Origin: Streptomyces plumbidurans
GTDB taxonomy: Bacteria > Actinomycetota > Actinomycetes > Streptomycetales > Streptomycetaceae
DNA length: 64,000 nt
Assembly (NCBI RefSeq): GCF_019857225.1
Contig: NZ_JAFJSY010000027.1
Coordinates: 37,207-101,206 of the forward strand
Direction of reading: 5' to 3'
Below, in pieces: positions 40,965-49,985 of the stretch. The position numbers were made by a program, and so were the translations under genes. The notes under the pieces are model-generated. The model was not told the origin of the DNA, did not search any database, and was given only the letters and a program-made list of their open reading frames with translations. Position 1 is the stretch's first letter. Every line of letters starts with the position of its first letter.

Positions 40965-42302
40965 CTAAATCCGCTCCGGAACCGGATTGCCCGCATCGAG
41001 GATCGCCCGCCGCACCGGAACCCGTGCGAGCAGGGCGAATCCGATGACGAAGAAGGCGACGAGCGAGATGATCGCGTCACGATAACTTCCAGTCAGCTGG
41101 TAGGTGATCCCGAACAGAAGCGGTCCGAGCCAGCTCATTCCCCGGTCGCTCATCTCGTACGCGGAGAAGTACTCGGCCTCCTTGCCGGGCGGCACCAGAT
41201 GCGAGAACAGGGAGCGGGACAGGGCCTGGCTGCCGCCCAGGACGAGCCCGATCCCGGACGCCAGGACGAAGAACCACACCGGAGCGCCGGCCGGCAGGAA
41301 GTACCCGGCCGCCAGCGTCACCGTCCAGGCCACCAGCGAACCGAGGATCGTGCGCTTGGCCCCGTACGTCCGCGCCAGCCGTCCCATCCCCAGCGCCCCC
41401 GCCACCGCCAGCACCTGCACGAGCAGCACGGCGCCGATCAGCGTCGACTGCCCGAGCCCCAGCTCCTCCGAGCCGTAGACCGAGGCCTGGGAGATCACCG
41501 TCTGGATGCCGTCGTTGTAGATGAGGTACGCCAGGAGGAAGGCGAGGGTCAGCGGGTGGCGGCGCATGTCACGTACGGTCGCGGCCAGTTGACGCAGCCC
41601 GGGAGCGGTGGTCGGCGTCGTTCCTTTGGCGCCGCGGTCGCGCAGCCGGTTCAGCGGGACGAGCGTGAAGGCGCCCCACCACAGTCCGGCGGTGGCCAGA
41701 CAGATGCGTACCGCCATGGTCTCCGAGACGCCGAAGGAGTCGTGCCCCATGTACAGCACCAGGTTGACGATCAGGACCAGCGAGCCCGCCGCATAGCCGA
41801 AGGCCCAGCCGCGCGAGGAGACCGCGTCGCGTTCCTCGGGCGGGGCGATCTGCGGCAGATAGGAGTTGTAGAGCATCGACGCCACGGATTGCGCCGCGTT
41901 CGCGACCACCAGCAGAACGCCGCCGAGCAGATAGCGGTCGCCGTCGAGGAAGAACATGCCCGTCGTCGCCGCGGCCCCCGTGTAGGCGGCGGCCCCGAGC
42001 AGCGGCTTCTTGCGCCCGGTGCGGTCGGCGGCCGCGCCCACCAGGGGCATCACCAGCACCGCCACGATCACGGACAGGGACACCGAGTACGCGAAGAACG
42101 AGCCGGCGCGCACCGGGACGCCCAGGGGATGGACGAACCCGTCCGCGTCGGCCGCGGACTTGGCCACCGACGTCAGATAGGGGCCCAGGAACACGGTGAG
42201 GACGCTCGTCGAGTAGACGGAGCAGGCCCAGTCGTAGAAGTACCAGCCGCGCTGCTCACGCTTTCGGTCGAAGACTTCCGTCCGCACGGTGTCGGCGCTC
42301 AC
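40965..42302 (-). CDS. MFS transporter (UMF1/Atg22-like)
   Basis: A 445-aa membrane protein with about 12 helices. GWYFYDWACSVYSTSVLTVFLGPYLTSV at the N-terminus and YNSYLPQIAPPEERDAVSSRGWAFGYAAGSL are characteristic of the UMF1 group, related to eukaryotic Atg22 amino-acid effluxers. The GTG at 42302 (MSADTVRTEVF) has GAGGG six bases before it; an ATG at 42338 is the alternative. It lies 61 bp downstream of the GDPD gene on the same strand. Substrate unknown. Confidence 0.83.
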   Translation of the reverse strand: MSADTVRTEVFDRKREQRGWYFYDWACSVYSTSVLTVFLGPYLTSVAKSAADADGFVHPLGVPVRAGSFFAYSVSLSVIVAVLVMPLVGAAADRTGRKKPLLGAAAYTGAAATTGMFFLDGDRYLLGGVLLVVANAAQSVASMLYNSYLPQIAPPEERDAVSSRGWAFGYAAGSLVLIVNLVLYMGHDSFGVSETMAVRICLATAGLWWGAFTLVPLNRLRDRGAKGTTPTTAPGLRQLAATVRDMRRHPLTLAFLLAYLIYNDGIQTVISQASVYGSEELGLGQSTLIGAVLLVQVLAVAGALGMGRLARTYGAKRTILGSLVAWTVTLAAGYFLPAGAPVWFFVLASGIGLVLGGSQALSRSLFSHLVPPGKEAEYFSAYEMSDRGMSWLGPLLFGITYQLTGSYRDAIISLVAFFVIGFALLARVPVRRAILDAGNPVPERI

Positions 42303-42363
42303 CCGTGCCCTCGCTTCCCCGCTGAAGTGCCGTGCCAAGGCTCGGGGGACAGGCTCGGGGCGC

Positions 42364-43131
42364 TCAGACCCAGACGCCGCGTTCTTCCATGACCTTGCGC
42401 AACGTGTCGATGTGATCGGTCATGATGCCATCCACGCCCAGGTCCAGGAGCCGGTGCATGCGCTCGGGTTCGTTGATGGTCCACACGTGAACCTGCAGCC
42501 CACGCGCGTGGGCGGCGCGTACGAAGCGGTGGTCGACGACCTGGATGCCGGACTGGGACTCGGGCACCTGGGCCGCGACCGCCGATCCGCGCAGCGCGGC
42601 CGGCACTCCCCAGGAGCGCAGCCGGAGGTTGAGCACACCGCGCGTGCCGTACGACGTCGCAAGACGCGGACCGGCGAGCCGCTGGGCGCGCACCACCCGC
42701 GCCTCGGAGAATGAGCCGACGCAGACGCGGTCCCACGCGCGCGTGCGCTCGACCAAGTCCAGGAAGGGGTGCAGCGAGGACTCCGCCTTCAGGTCGACGT
42801 TCCAGCGCACCTCGGGGAAGGTCTCCAGCAGTTCCTCGAACAGCGGCACCGGTTCCTTGCCCGCCACGCGCGCGTGGCTCACCTCCTGCCACGGCAGGTC
42901 CGCTATGCGGCCGGCGCCGTCGGTCACCCGGTCCAGCGTGGAGTCGTGGAAGGCGACCAGCCTGCCGTCCGCCGTGGTGTGGACGTCGGTCTCGATGTAG
43001 CGGTACCCCGCCTGCACCGCCCGCCGGAACTGCAGCGCCGTGTTCTCCAGGCCGTCGGCGGCGCCGCCCCGGTGGGCGAAGGCGATCGGGCCGGGATGGT
43101 CGAGATAGGGGTGGCGTATCCGCGTGGTCAC
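42364..43131 (-). CDS. Glycerophosphodiester phosphodiesterase
   Basis: A 255-aa TIM-barrel enzyme without signal peptide, so probably cytoplasmic. Metal and catalytic residues are visible in AFAHRGG (His20) and YIETDVHTTADGRLVAFHD (Glu47, Asp49, His51 and the downstream His). It hydrolyses glycerophosphodiesters to glycerol-3-phosphate and an alcohol. GTG start overlaps the yczE stop by four bases (GTGA), implying coupled translation. Confidence 0.9.
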   Translation of the reverse strand: MTTRIRHPYLDHPGPIAFAHRGGAADGLENTALQFRRAVQAGYRYIETDVHTTADGRLVAFHDSTLDRVTDGAGRIADLPWQEVSHARVAGKEPVPLFEELLETFPEVRWNVDLKAESSLHPFLDLVERTRAWDRVCVGSFSEARVVRAQRLAGPRLATSYGTRGVLNLRLRSWGVPAALRGSAVAAQVPESQSGIQVVDHRFVRAAHARGLQVHVWTINEPERMHRLLDLGVDGIMTDHIDTLRKVMEERGVWV

Positions 43132-43781
43132 GGACGCAGTATCGCTCCCTGTGGTTGCCCTCCGGCAACGACCGTGCTGCCGCCGGATGCCGGCGGGACG
43201 TCGAAGAGCCGCAGGAACAGCTGGGCGAGCGGGCCGATCGACACCGCGTACAGGACGGTGCCGACGCCGAGCGAGCCGCCGAGGGCGAAGCCGGTCGCGA
43301 CCACCGCCACCTCGACCGCCGTCCGCATCAGCCGGATCGAACGGCCCGTGCGCCGGTGCAGCCCGGTCATCAGCCCGTCCCGCGGGCCCGGCCCGAAGCG
43401 GGCGGCGATGTAGAGCCCGGTGGCCGCGCCGTTGAGCACGATGCCGGACAGCAGGAGAGGGATTCGTACGGCCAGGGAGTGCACGTCCGGTACGACCGAG
43501 AGCGTGCCGTCCATGGCCAGGCCCACCACGAAGACATTGGAGACCGTGCCGAGACCCGGACGCTGGCGCAGCGGGATCCACAGGAGCAGCACCGCCGCGC
43601 CCACGATGATCGACACGACGCCGATCGTCAGGCCGGTGAGCTCGGCCACGCCCTGGTGCAGCACGTTCCAGGGCTCAAGACCCAGGCCCGCCTCGACGAG
43701 AAGCGCGGAACTCGCGCCGTAGAGCGCGAGTCCCGCATACAGCTGGATCAACCGCCGCCCGAGACGGTCCTTGGTGGACAA
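43128..43781 (-). CDS. yczE: YczE-family membrane protein
   Basis: A 217-aa protein with about five membrane helices (RLIQLYAGLALYGASSALLVEAGLGLEPWNVLHQGVAE; GVVSIIVGAAVLLLWIPL; GPGPRDGLMTGLHRRTGRSIRLMR; FALGGSLGVGTVLYAVSIGPLAQ). YczE proteins are of unknown transport function. TTG at 43781 with a GGGGG site six bases upstream gives the family length; the ATG at 43850 adds a tail without family character. It diverges from its MocR-type regulator. Confidence 0.85.
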   Translation of the reverse strand: MSTKDRLGRRLIQLYAGLALYGASSALLVEAGLGLEPWNVLHQGVAELTGLTIGVVSIIVGAAVLLLWIPLRQRPGLGTVSNVFVVGLAMDGTLSVVPDVHSLAVRIPLLLSGIVLNGAATGLYIAARFGPGPRDGLMTGLHRRTGRSIRLMRTAVEVAVVATGFALGGSLGVGTVLYAVSIGPLAQLFLRLFDVPPASGGSTVVAGGQPQGAILRP

Positions 43782-43880
43782 CAGATACCCCCAGTGGTCG
43801 TAGTGGCCTGACTCATGACACCCTGTGGCTTGGGTGAAAGCTTGATCCATGGCCAATTCGGGGAAGGTGGACTGATTTCC

Positions 43881-45389
43881 ATGGCGCAGTGGACCTCGGC
43901 GATGGGTGCGGCGCAGCTGGCCAGGCTGCTCAACTCCCAGCAGGACCGCCCGGCGGGCCCCGGCACGCGCCGTCCGCCCGCCTATCGTGCGCTGGCCGAC
44001 GGCATCCGCTTGCTGGTGCTGGAGGGCCGCGTCCCCGTGGCCGCCCGGCTGCCCGCCGAACGCGAACTGGCGCTCGCCCTGTCCGTCAGCCGTACGACCG
44101 TGGCCGCCGCGTACGAGGCGCTGCGCAGCGAAGGGTTCCTCGAATCCCGGCGCGGCGCGGGCAGTTGGACCGCCGTGCCGGCCGGTAACCCGCTGCCCGC
44201 GCGCGGCCTCGAGCCCCTGCCGCCCGAGGCGCTCGGCTCGATGATCGACCTGGGCTGCGCGGCCCTTCCCGCCCCCGAGCCGTGGCTGACCCGCGCAGTC
44301 CAGGGCGCCCTGGAGGAGTTGCCCCCGTACGCCCATACGCACGGCGACTATCCGGCCGGACTGCCCGCCCTGCGCTCGATGATCGCCGACCGGTACACGG
44401 CGCGCGGTATTCCCACGATGCCCGAGCAGATCATGGTGACCACGGGGGCCATGGGCGCGATCGACGCGATCTGCCACCTCTTCGCGGGCCGCGGCGAACG
44501 CGTGGCCGTCGAGTCGCCCTCGTACGCCAACATCCTCCAGCTGATGCGCGAGGCCGGGGCGCGGCTGGTGCCCGTGGCGATGGCCGAGGGGCTGACCGGC
44601 TGGGACCTGGACCGCTGGCGGCAGGTGCTGCGGGACGCCGCACCCCGGATCGCGTACATCGTCGCCGACTTCCACAACCCGACCGGCGCGCTCGCCGACG
44701 ACGACCAGCGGCGCCGACTGGTGGAGGCGGCCCGCTCGGCCGGGACGGTCCTGATCGCCGACGAGACGATGAGCGAGCTGTGGCTGGACGAGGATCTCCG
44801 GCAGGAGGCGATGCCGCGGCCCGTGTGCGCCTTCGACCCCGCCGGGTCCACGGTGATCACCGTCGGTTCGGCCAGCAAGGCCTTCTGGGCGGGGATGCGC
44901 ATCGGCTGGGTGCGCGCGGCGCCGGACGTGATCCGCAGCCTGGTCGCCGCGCGCGCGTACGCCGACCTCGGCACCCCGGTGCTGGAACAGCTCGCCGTGA
45001 ACTGGCTGTTCAGCACCGGAGGCTGGGAGCAGGCGGTGGAGGTGCGGCGCGGACAGGCCCGGGAGAACCGGGACGCCCTGGTCGCCGCGGTGCGACGGGA
45101 GCTGCCCGACTGGGAGTTCGAGGTACCGCGCGGCGGCCTCACGCTGTGGGTGCGCACCGGCGGACTGTCGGGCTCGCGGCTCGCCGAGGTGGGGGAGCGG
45201 GTCGGCGTACGCGTGCCGTCGGGACCGCGCTTCGGCGTCGACGGGGCCTTCGAGGGCTACGTGCGGCTGCCGTTCACCGTGGGCGGAGCGGTGGCCGAGG
45301 AGGCGGCGGCCCGGCTGGCCGCGGCGGCGCGCCTGGTGGAGGGCGGGGCGAGCGGGGGCGGGGAGACGCCCCGGACGTTCGTGGCGTAG
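43881..45389 (+). CDS. yczR: MocR-family regulator YczR-like
   Basis: A 502-aa fusion of a GntR-type winged helix (ALADGIRLLVLEGRVPVAARLPAERELALALSVSRTTVAAAYEALRSEGFLESRRGAGSWTA) with a fold-type I aminotransferase domain. The PLP-binding Lys333 is in TVGSASKAFWAGMRIGW, and DFHNPTGALADD carries the cofactor Asn. MocR proteins sense PLP or amino acids. Divergence from yczE is the known arrangement of the YczR subgroup, which controls yczE. GGAAGGTGG precedes ATG 43881. Confidence 0.9.
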   Translation: MAQWTSAMGAAQLARLLNSQQDRPAGPGTRRPPAYRALADGIRLLVLEGRVPVAARLPAERELALALSVSRTTVAAAYEALRSEGFLESRRGAGSWTAVPAGNPLPARGLEPLPPEALGSMIDLGCAALPAPEPWLTRAVQGALEELPPYAHTHGDYPAGLPALRSMIADRYTARGIPTMPEQIMVTTGAMGAIDAICHLFAGRGERVAVESPSYANILQLMREAGARLVPVAMAEGLTGWDLDRWRQVLRDAAPRIAYIVADFHNPTGALADDDQRRRLVEAARSAGTVLIADETMSELWLDEDLRQEAMPRPVCAFDPAGSTVITVGSASKAFWAGMRIGWVRAAPDVIRSLVAARAYADLGTPVLEQLAVNWLFSTGGWEQAVEVRRGQARENRDALVAAVRRELPDWEFEVPRGGLTLWVRTGGLSGSRLAEVGERVGVRVPSGPRFGVDGAFEGYVRLPFTVGGAVAEEAAARLAAAARLVEGGASGGGETPRTFVA

Positions 45390-45432
45390 GCGCCGCCGGG
45401 GAGGCGGCATCCGCGCCCTGGGGCATCGCGCT

Positions 45433-47163
45433 CTACGGCGCCTCCGCCGCCACGGCTTCGGTGGAGAGCGGCTCCGTCTCGCGGTCCTCCTCGCCGACCG
45501 GTTCCTTCTTCATGTCGACGGGCTGCGCTCGGAATCGGCCCGCGTCAAGGGGTGCCGCCTCGACCGGTTCCGCGTCCTCGGCCGGGTCCGCGTCGAGAGG
45601 CTCCGCCTCGACCGGGTCGCTGGGCGCCGAATCGATCCGCTCCGCCTCGGCCGGAGTGGTCAGCGGCGGGAGCAGGGCCAGCACCGCCTCCCGGTCCGCC
45701 TCGCCGGTCTCGTCGTCGTACGGGTCCGGGGTCGAGGGAACCTGCAGCCGGTGCACCGGGCCCGCGCCCAGGCGGGCGTAGCCGCGGCCGGGCGGGACGT
45801 CGACGGCCGGGGTCGTGGCGGGCAGGGCGCCGAGAACGCCCGCCAGCTGATCGGCTGTCGCGGGCCCGAGCACGACACGCGCGCGTGTGTGCTGCCGTAC
45901 GGCGTCGCTGAGGGCATCGGCGTTGTCGAACTGGTCGGCCACCACGACGGTCACGTTCGCCGCGCGGCCGTGCCGGAGGGGGACCTGGAGGAGGGACTGC
46001 GGATCCTTGCGGCCGTCCGCGGCCGCCAGGGGGACGAAGGCGCTCGGCCGGTCGAGCAGGAGCCACAGGGGACGCCTGGTGTCCTCCGGTGGCGGATGCC
46101 CGGCCTGGCGGGCGCGGTTCGCGGCGATCAGCCGGCGCTCCGTCTCGGTGGCGGCCCACTCCAGGCTCGCCAGCGCTCCGGTCAGACCGCACTCGACGGC
46201 CAGCACGCCCTCCCGTCCGGCGAGGCACGCGTACTCGCCGGTGCCCCCCTCGACGATCACCACGTCTCCGTGCTGGAGCGCCTGGAGGGCGATGGAGCGC
46301 AGCAGGCTGGTGGTGCCGCTGCCCGGCTGGCCCATGATCAGCAGATGGGGCTCGGTGGAGCGGACGCCGGTGCGCCAGACGACCGGTGGTACGTCGCGCC
46401 GCTCCTCGCCGTGGGTGAGCGGGAGCGTGCGCCTGACCTGGGTGGGGTCGGTGACGCCGAGCACCGTCTCCCCCGGAGCCGTGACGAATCGCTGGGCGGC
46501 GATGTCGGTGGGCAGCGGGGGCAGGACCGTGACGGTGAGGCGGTTGCCTTCCTCGTCCCAGGCGAAGTGGTACTCACGGCCGCGCCCGCACTTGGCGTGC
46601 AGCAGCTGCTCGATGCGGGTGCGGGAGTCGATCTCGCCGTCGGTGAAGTAGGCCGGGTAGCGGATCACCAGCTGGGTGACCCGGCCGGATTCGTCGAACG
46701 CGTACTCCGGGAACGCCTTGCCCCATTCGCCGCCGTGGGCATAGAGGGGGGAGGGGTCCCCGGCCAGCGAGAAGTACGGGACCAGGGCCTCGTAGAGCGA
46801 TGAGAGGCGCTCGGCCTGGGACTCGTCGGGGCCTTCGGGCGCCGACGGTGTGCGCGGTTCCCGGCCGTGCCAGGCTGCCGCCGCCATCACGGAGATGACG
46901 GCGAGCAGCGGGCCGTACGGCAGGAGTGCCACGACCAGGACCACCGAGGCCGCCAGGAACAGCAGCGGCCCGCGCCGGTCCTTGGGCGTGTCGGCCCACT
47001 TGCGCCGCCCGGCACCAGCCAGCCGGCGCAGACCACGGGTGATCGAGATCAGCGGGTGGAGGACGTCGGTGGCGCTGTCGGCCGCCGTCCGGGCCAGCTC
47101 CCGGCCCCGGGCGATCTGCGCGCTGCCTGTGCTCAGGATGCGAGGGAGGGGGCGCCGAGCCAC
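45433..47163 (-). CDS. sffA: SpoIIIE/FtsK-like protein SffA
   Basis: A 576-aa protein: N-terminal region with two membrane helices (about residues 65-98), a domain to about 260, then an FtsK/SpoIIIE-like ATPase domain and an acidic C-terminal tail. In S. coelicolor SffA is sent to sporulation septa by SmeA and helps chromosome segregation into spores. The Walker A reads GQPGSGTTS, with Thr where Lys is expected, and the putative Walker B LWLLLDRP lacks the following acid. The GTG start follows AGGAGA. It lies 40 nt downstream of smeA. Confidence 0.88.
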   Translation of the reverse strand: MARRPLPRILSTGSAQIARGRELARTAADSATDVLHPLISITRGLRRLAGAGRRKWADTPKDRRGPLLFLAASVVLVVALLPYGPLLAVISVMAAAAWHGREPRTPSAPEGPDESQAERLSSLYEALVPYFSLAGDPSPLYAHGGEWGKAFPEYAFDESGRVTQLVIRYPAYFTDGEIDSRTRIEQLLHAKCGRGREYHFAWDEEGNRLTVTVLPPLPTDIAAQRFVTAPGETVLGVTDPTQVRRTLPLTHGEERRDVPPVVWRTGVRSTEPHLLIMGQPGSGTTSLLRSIALQALQHGDVVIVEGGTGEYACLAGREGVLAVECGLTGALASLEWAATETERRLIAANRARQAGHPPPEDTRRPLWLLLDRPSAFVPLAAADGRKDPQSLLQVPLRHGRAANVTVVVADQFDNADALSDAVRQHTRARVVLGPATADQLAGVLGALPATTPAVDVPPGRGYARLGAGPVHRLQVPSTPDPYDDETGEADREAVLALLPPLTTPAEAERIDSAPSDPVEAEPLDADPAEDAEPVEAAPLDAGRFRAQPVDMKKEPVGEEDRETEPLSTEAVAAEAP

Positions 47164-47203
47164 TGAAGTCTCCTGTCGGTGCGTACGGACGGGGCGGACG
47201 GCG

Positions 47204-47398
47204 TCAGAACTTGATGCCGCCCAGCAGGCTCGCGAGGCTCTCGCCGCCGGCCTTGATGCTCGGCGCGATCGCCGTACTCGCGAGATAGAAGCCGAACAGG
47301 GCCGAGACCAGGGCGTGCGACGCCTTGAGCCCGTCCTTGCGGAAGAAGAGGAAGACGATGATGCCGAGCAGGACCACGCCGGAGATGGACAAGATCAT
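47204..47398 (-). CDS. smeA: Small septum-targeting membrane protein SmeA
   Basis: A 64-aa protein: a first hydrophobic helix ILSISGVVLLGIIVFLFF, a basic loop RKDGLK, and a second hydrophobic stretch ALVSALFGFYLASTAIA. This is the size and layout of SmeA, which localises SffA to sporulation septa in S. coelicolor; loss affects septum placement, nucleoid segregation and spore pigment there. AGGAGAA precedes the ATG. It is first in the smeA-sffA operon, which is switched on in aerial hyphae in S. coelicolor. Confidence 0.88.
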   Translation of the reverse strand: MILSISGVVLLGIIVFLFFRKDGLKASHALVSALFGFYLASTAIAPSIKAGGESLASLLGGIKF

Positions 47399-47656
47399 TT
47401 GAGTTCTCCTGGTTCACGGGGACAGTCACCATGAGTACTTCCAGGATCACAGCATGCATCCATACTATTAAAGGTGCAATTGGGTGAAATCCGGCTGATT
47501 TCGCCCAGATGGCCTGGTGTCCTGCACCGCTGGGACCGGTTCTCGCGTACGGCCGCGGCTGCGGTGATCCTTACCTCCGGCGAGGCACGTCATGTGCCGC
47601 TGAAGCCAGTACGCTGGCGATTCACCTGAACGGTTGCATGGAAGGCGGTCCGGCCG

Positions 47657-48049
47657 ATGAGTGAAGCCCCCGACCCCGAGGTCGTGGAGCTGGCGACCAA
47701 GATCTTCGACCTGGCCCGGCAGGGACGGACCGAGGAGCTGGTGGCGTACGTCGACGCGGGTGTGCCGGCCAACCTCACCAACGACCGCGGTGACTCGCTC
47801 GTGATGCTCGCGGCCTACCACGGCCACGCCGACGCGGTGCGCGCCCTGCTCGCCCGCGGCGCCGAGGGCGACCGCATCAACGACCGGGGCCAGACCCCGC
47901 TCGCCGGTGCCGTCTTCAAGGGTGAGACGGAAGTGATCCGAGCCCTCCTCGAAGGAGGCGCGGATCCGGCCGCCGGCACCCCGTCGGCCGTCGACACGGC
48001 ACGGATGTTCGGCAAGACGGAACTGCTCGACCTGTTCGGCGCACACTGA
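47657..48049 (+). CDS. Ankyrin-repeat protein
   Basis: A 130-aa soluble protein with three recognisable ankyrin units, for example GDSLVMLAAYHGHADAVRALLARGA and RGQTPLAGAVFKGETEVIRALLEGGADP. Such short bacterial ankyrin proteins mediate protein contacts; no partner is indicated. GGAAGGCGG lies nine bases before the ATG. It is followed by a 301-nt gap with a small ORF and then a HEAT-type gene. Confidence 0.88.
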   Translation: MSEAPDPEVVELATKIFDLARQGRTEELVAYVDAGVPANLTNDRGDSLVMLAAYHGHADAVRALLARGAEGDRINDRGQTPLAGAVFKGETEVIRALLEGGADPAAGTPSAVDTARMFGKTELLDLFGAH

Positions 48050-48141
48050 TCCGTAGGTTCTGACCAGCGAAAACACCAAGAACGGGGGAGGCGGTACAGG
48101 GCCGCCGAAATATCGGTCGCGGCAGCACGAAGTGCCGGGTC

Positions 48142-48157
48142 ATCATGACGTCGTGAT
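48142..48157. promoter_or_regulatory. Near-perfect palindrome before the small ORF
   Basis: ATCATGACGTCGTGAT is an inverted repeat with one mismatched pair and central GACGTC. It lies 88 bp upstream of the 19-codon ORF, in a place suited for an operator. Confidence 0.35.
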
Positions 48158-48244
48158 TCACGGACGCGATGGCTGGGCAGGTGTTGCCGCACCGCGCGGG
48201 CCGTGAGCCGGTCCGCAAGGGCCACCGACGAGAGGCAGAGGAAG

Positions 48245-48304
48245 ATGGTCTACAGCAAGCAAGAGACGGCGGGCGCCCCGACGTTGTGTCACGCGGCCAG
48301 GTAA
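48245..48304 (+). CDS. 19-aa small protein or leader peptide
   Basis: ATG, 18 further codons and TAA encode MVYSKQETAGAPTLCHAAR. GAGG lies nine bases before the ATG. Third positions are G or C in 16 of the 18 codons after ATG, as in real genes of this genome, and the rare TAA stop is the type found in highly expressed genes. It ends 46 nt before the HEAT-type gene. It could be a free small protein or an upstream ORF. I know no family for it with certainty. Confidence 0.5.
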   Translation: MVYSKQETAGAPTLCHAAR

Positions 48305-48350
48305 TGCGTGCTCCCCGGTTGCGTCGACGCTTGATGTGAGGCTGTTTCCC

Positions 48351-49769
48351 ATGTTCGATCCGGTCATAGCGCCCAGCGGTACCCTGCTCGGCCTCCTGCA
48401 GAGGGGGCGTGGCGACGGCACGCTGCACGCACTCACCGCACCGCGCGCCGAGGCGCTCGCGGCACTGAACCACTGCGTGCTGCGTGATCCCCGCCACGAC
48501 TGGCAGGTGGAGAACCGCTCCCTCTACTACGCCCGTCTCTACCTCGACCTGAACGGCGAGCTGGACGACATCGAGGCACACCTCTTCGACGTCGAGGACG
48601 TCTCCGACACCGAGGAGTGCCGTACGGGCCTGGCTCTCGCCGTGCTCGGCCATCTCGCCTCCTATGGCAGGCGGGACGCGCTCGAACTGCTGCGCAGGTA
48701 CGCCGCGTCGGGCTCCAACTGGGCCTGGGCCCTGGATGAGCTGGCGCTCAGGGACGACGACGCCGGGCTGCGCGCCCTGGCCGCGCCCGTCCTGGCCCGC
48801 TTCCCGACCGATGCCGAGGGCGAGGCCGAACTGGCCTGCGTCGTGCGGGACGCCTTCGAGCCCCGGCCGTGGCGTCTGTGGGCCGAGGATCCGCGCGAAT
48901 CGATCGCCACGCGCGTGCGTGCCGCCCAGGAAACCGGCTGCTTCGACCGCTGGCAGCGGCAGATGCGACCGTCCGGGCCCCGCCCCGGCTGGAGCGTGCA
49001 GGCCGTCTTCGAGTGGGCCCAGCAGGGCCTGGACCGCGGCGCCGCACTGCATGTACCGGCCGCCCGCTGCCTCACGGCGGTGGCCGGACCCGAGGACCGG
49101 GCCGAGATCGTGCAGGCCGCCAAGGACGGCACCGACGGAGCCCGCTGCACCGCCCTGCGCTATCTCGCCGACGGCAATGATCCCGACGCCCCCGGCCTCA
49201 TCGAGCAAGCCGTGATGACCGGCTCCCCGGCCGTCGTGGAGGCCGCCGCCGACGCCTTCGAACGGATGCGCAGCGTCGCCGCCGTCGACCGGGCCCGTAG
49301 CTGGGTCCACCGGCCCGACGCCCTGGGCGCCTCCGCCGGGCGCATGCTCGCCTGTCGCGGCGGCGCCGCGGACAAGGACCTGGTCCTCGCCGCGCTGCGG
49401 GAAGCGGTACGGGGCGAAGGCCCCGACGCCCCCACCTTGTGGACCCTCGTCGACGGCACCGGCCGCCTGGGCATCGCCTGCGCCGCCCCCGTGCTGCGGC
49501 ACATCTACCGCGAGACCGCCTCGTCCCATCTCCGCGGCCGCGCCGCACGCGCCCTGGCCGCCACCGACCCCTCCTTCCCGGCGGGCTTCGCCGTCGAGTG
49601 CCTCTGGGACTGCGAGGAGACCACCCGCGAGATCGCCGCCCGGCACGCCGAGACCGGTGACGCCCGAGTCGTCGAGCAGCTGCGCCGGCTCGCCGCCGAT
49701 CCGGCCGAGGAGGCCGAGGTGCAGACCGCCGTACGAAGTCGCATCACACCCGACGGGCCCGCTGTTTGA
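48351..49769 (+). CDS. HEAT-repeat-like protein
   Basis: A 472-aa all-helical protein with repeated Ala/Leu-rich helix pairs typical of HEAT solenoids, such as LIEQAVMTGSPAVVEAAADAFERM and LRGRAARALAATDPSFPAGFAVECLWDCEETTREIAARHAE. No enzyme motif is visible. It probably acts as a scaffold. ATG 48351 is chosen; an in-frame GTG at 48336 is an alternative. Partner genes are not evident, though the ankyrin gene and small ORF lie directly upstream. Confidence 0.75.
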   Translation: MFDPVIAPSGTLLGLLQRGRGDGTLHALTAPRAEALAALNHCVLRDPRHDWQVENRSLYYARLYLDLNGELDDIEAHLFDVEDVSDTEECRTGLALAVLGHLASYGRRDALELLRRYAASGSNWAWALDELALRDDDAGLRALAAPVLARFPTDAEGEAELACVVRDAFEPRPWRLWAEDPRESIATRVRAAQETGCFDRWQRQMRPSGPRPGWSVQAVFEWAQQGLDRGAALHVPAARCLTAVAGPEDRAEIVQAAKDGTDGARCTALRYLADGNDPDAPGLIEQAVMTGSPAVVEAAADAFERMRSVAAVDRARSWVHRPDALGASAGRMLACRGGAADKDLVLAALREAVRGEGPDAPTLWTLVDGTGRLGIACAAPVLRHIYRETASSHLRGRAARALAATDPSFPAGFAVECLWDCEETTREIAARHAETGDARVVEQLRRLAADPAEEAEVQTAVRSRITPDGPAV

Positions 49770-49985
49770 GCCGGCCCCTCACCTGTTCTCCTGGTGGCAC
49801 CGGGCGGTATTGAGCGGCACCGGGCGGCGGCACGGTGACCGGATGAACAGCGGGTGACCCGCGGGTCAGGCGGTCATGGACACGGCCTGACCTGCTCGGG
49901 TGTGCGCGGGAACGCTCACGGGACGTTCATCGTTCGCATAGATCCACGTTGACGCGGGCACGTCCAGTGCGGCGAGAACACGGGT

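Noticed and set aside
43128..45410. A 760-codon minus-strand frame covering yczE and extending opposite yczR
   Set aside because: Only the last 217 codons match a protein family; the rest is antisense to the MocR regulator.
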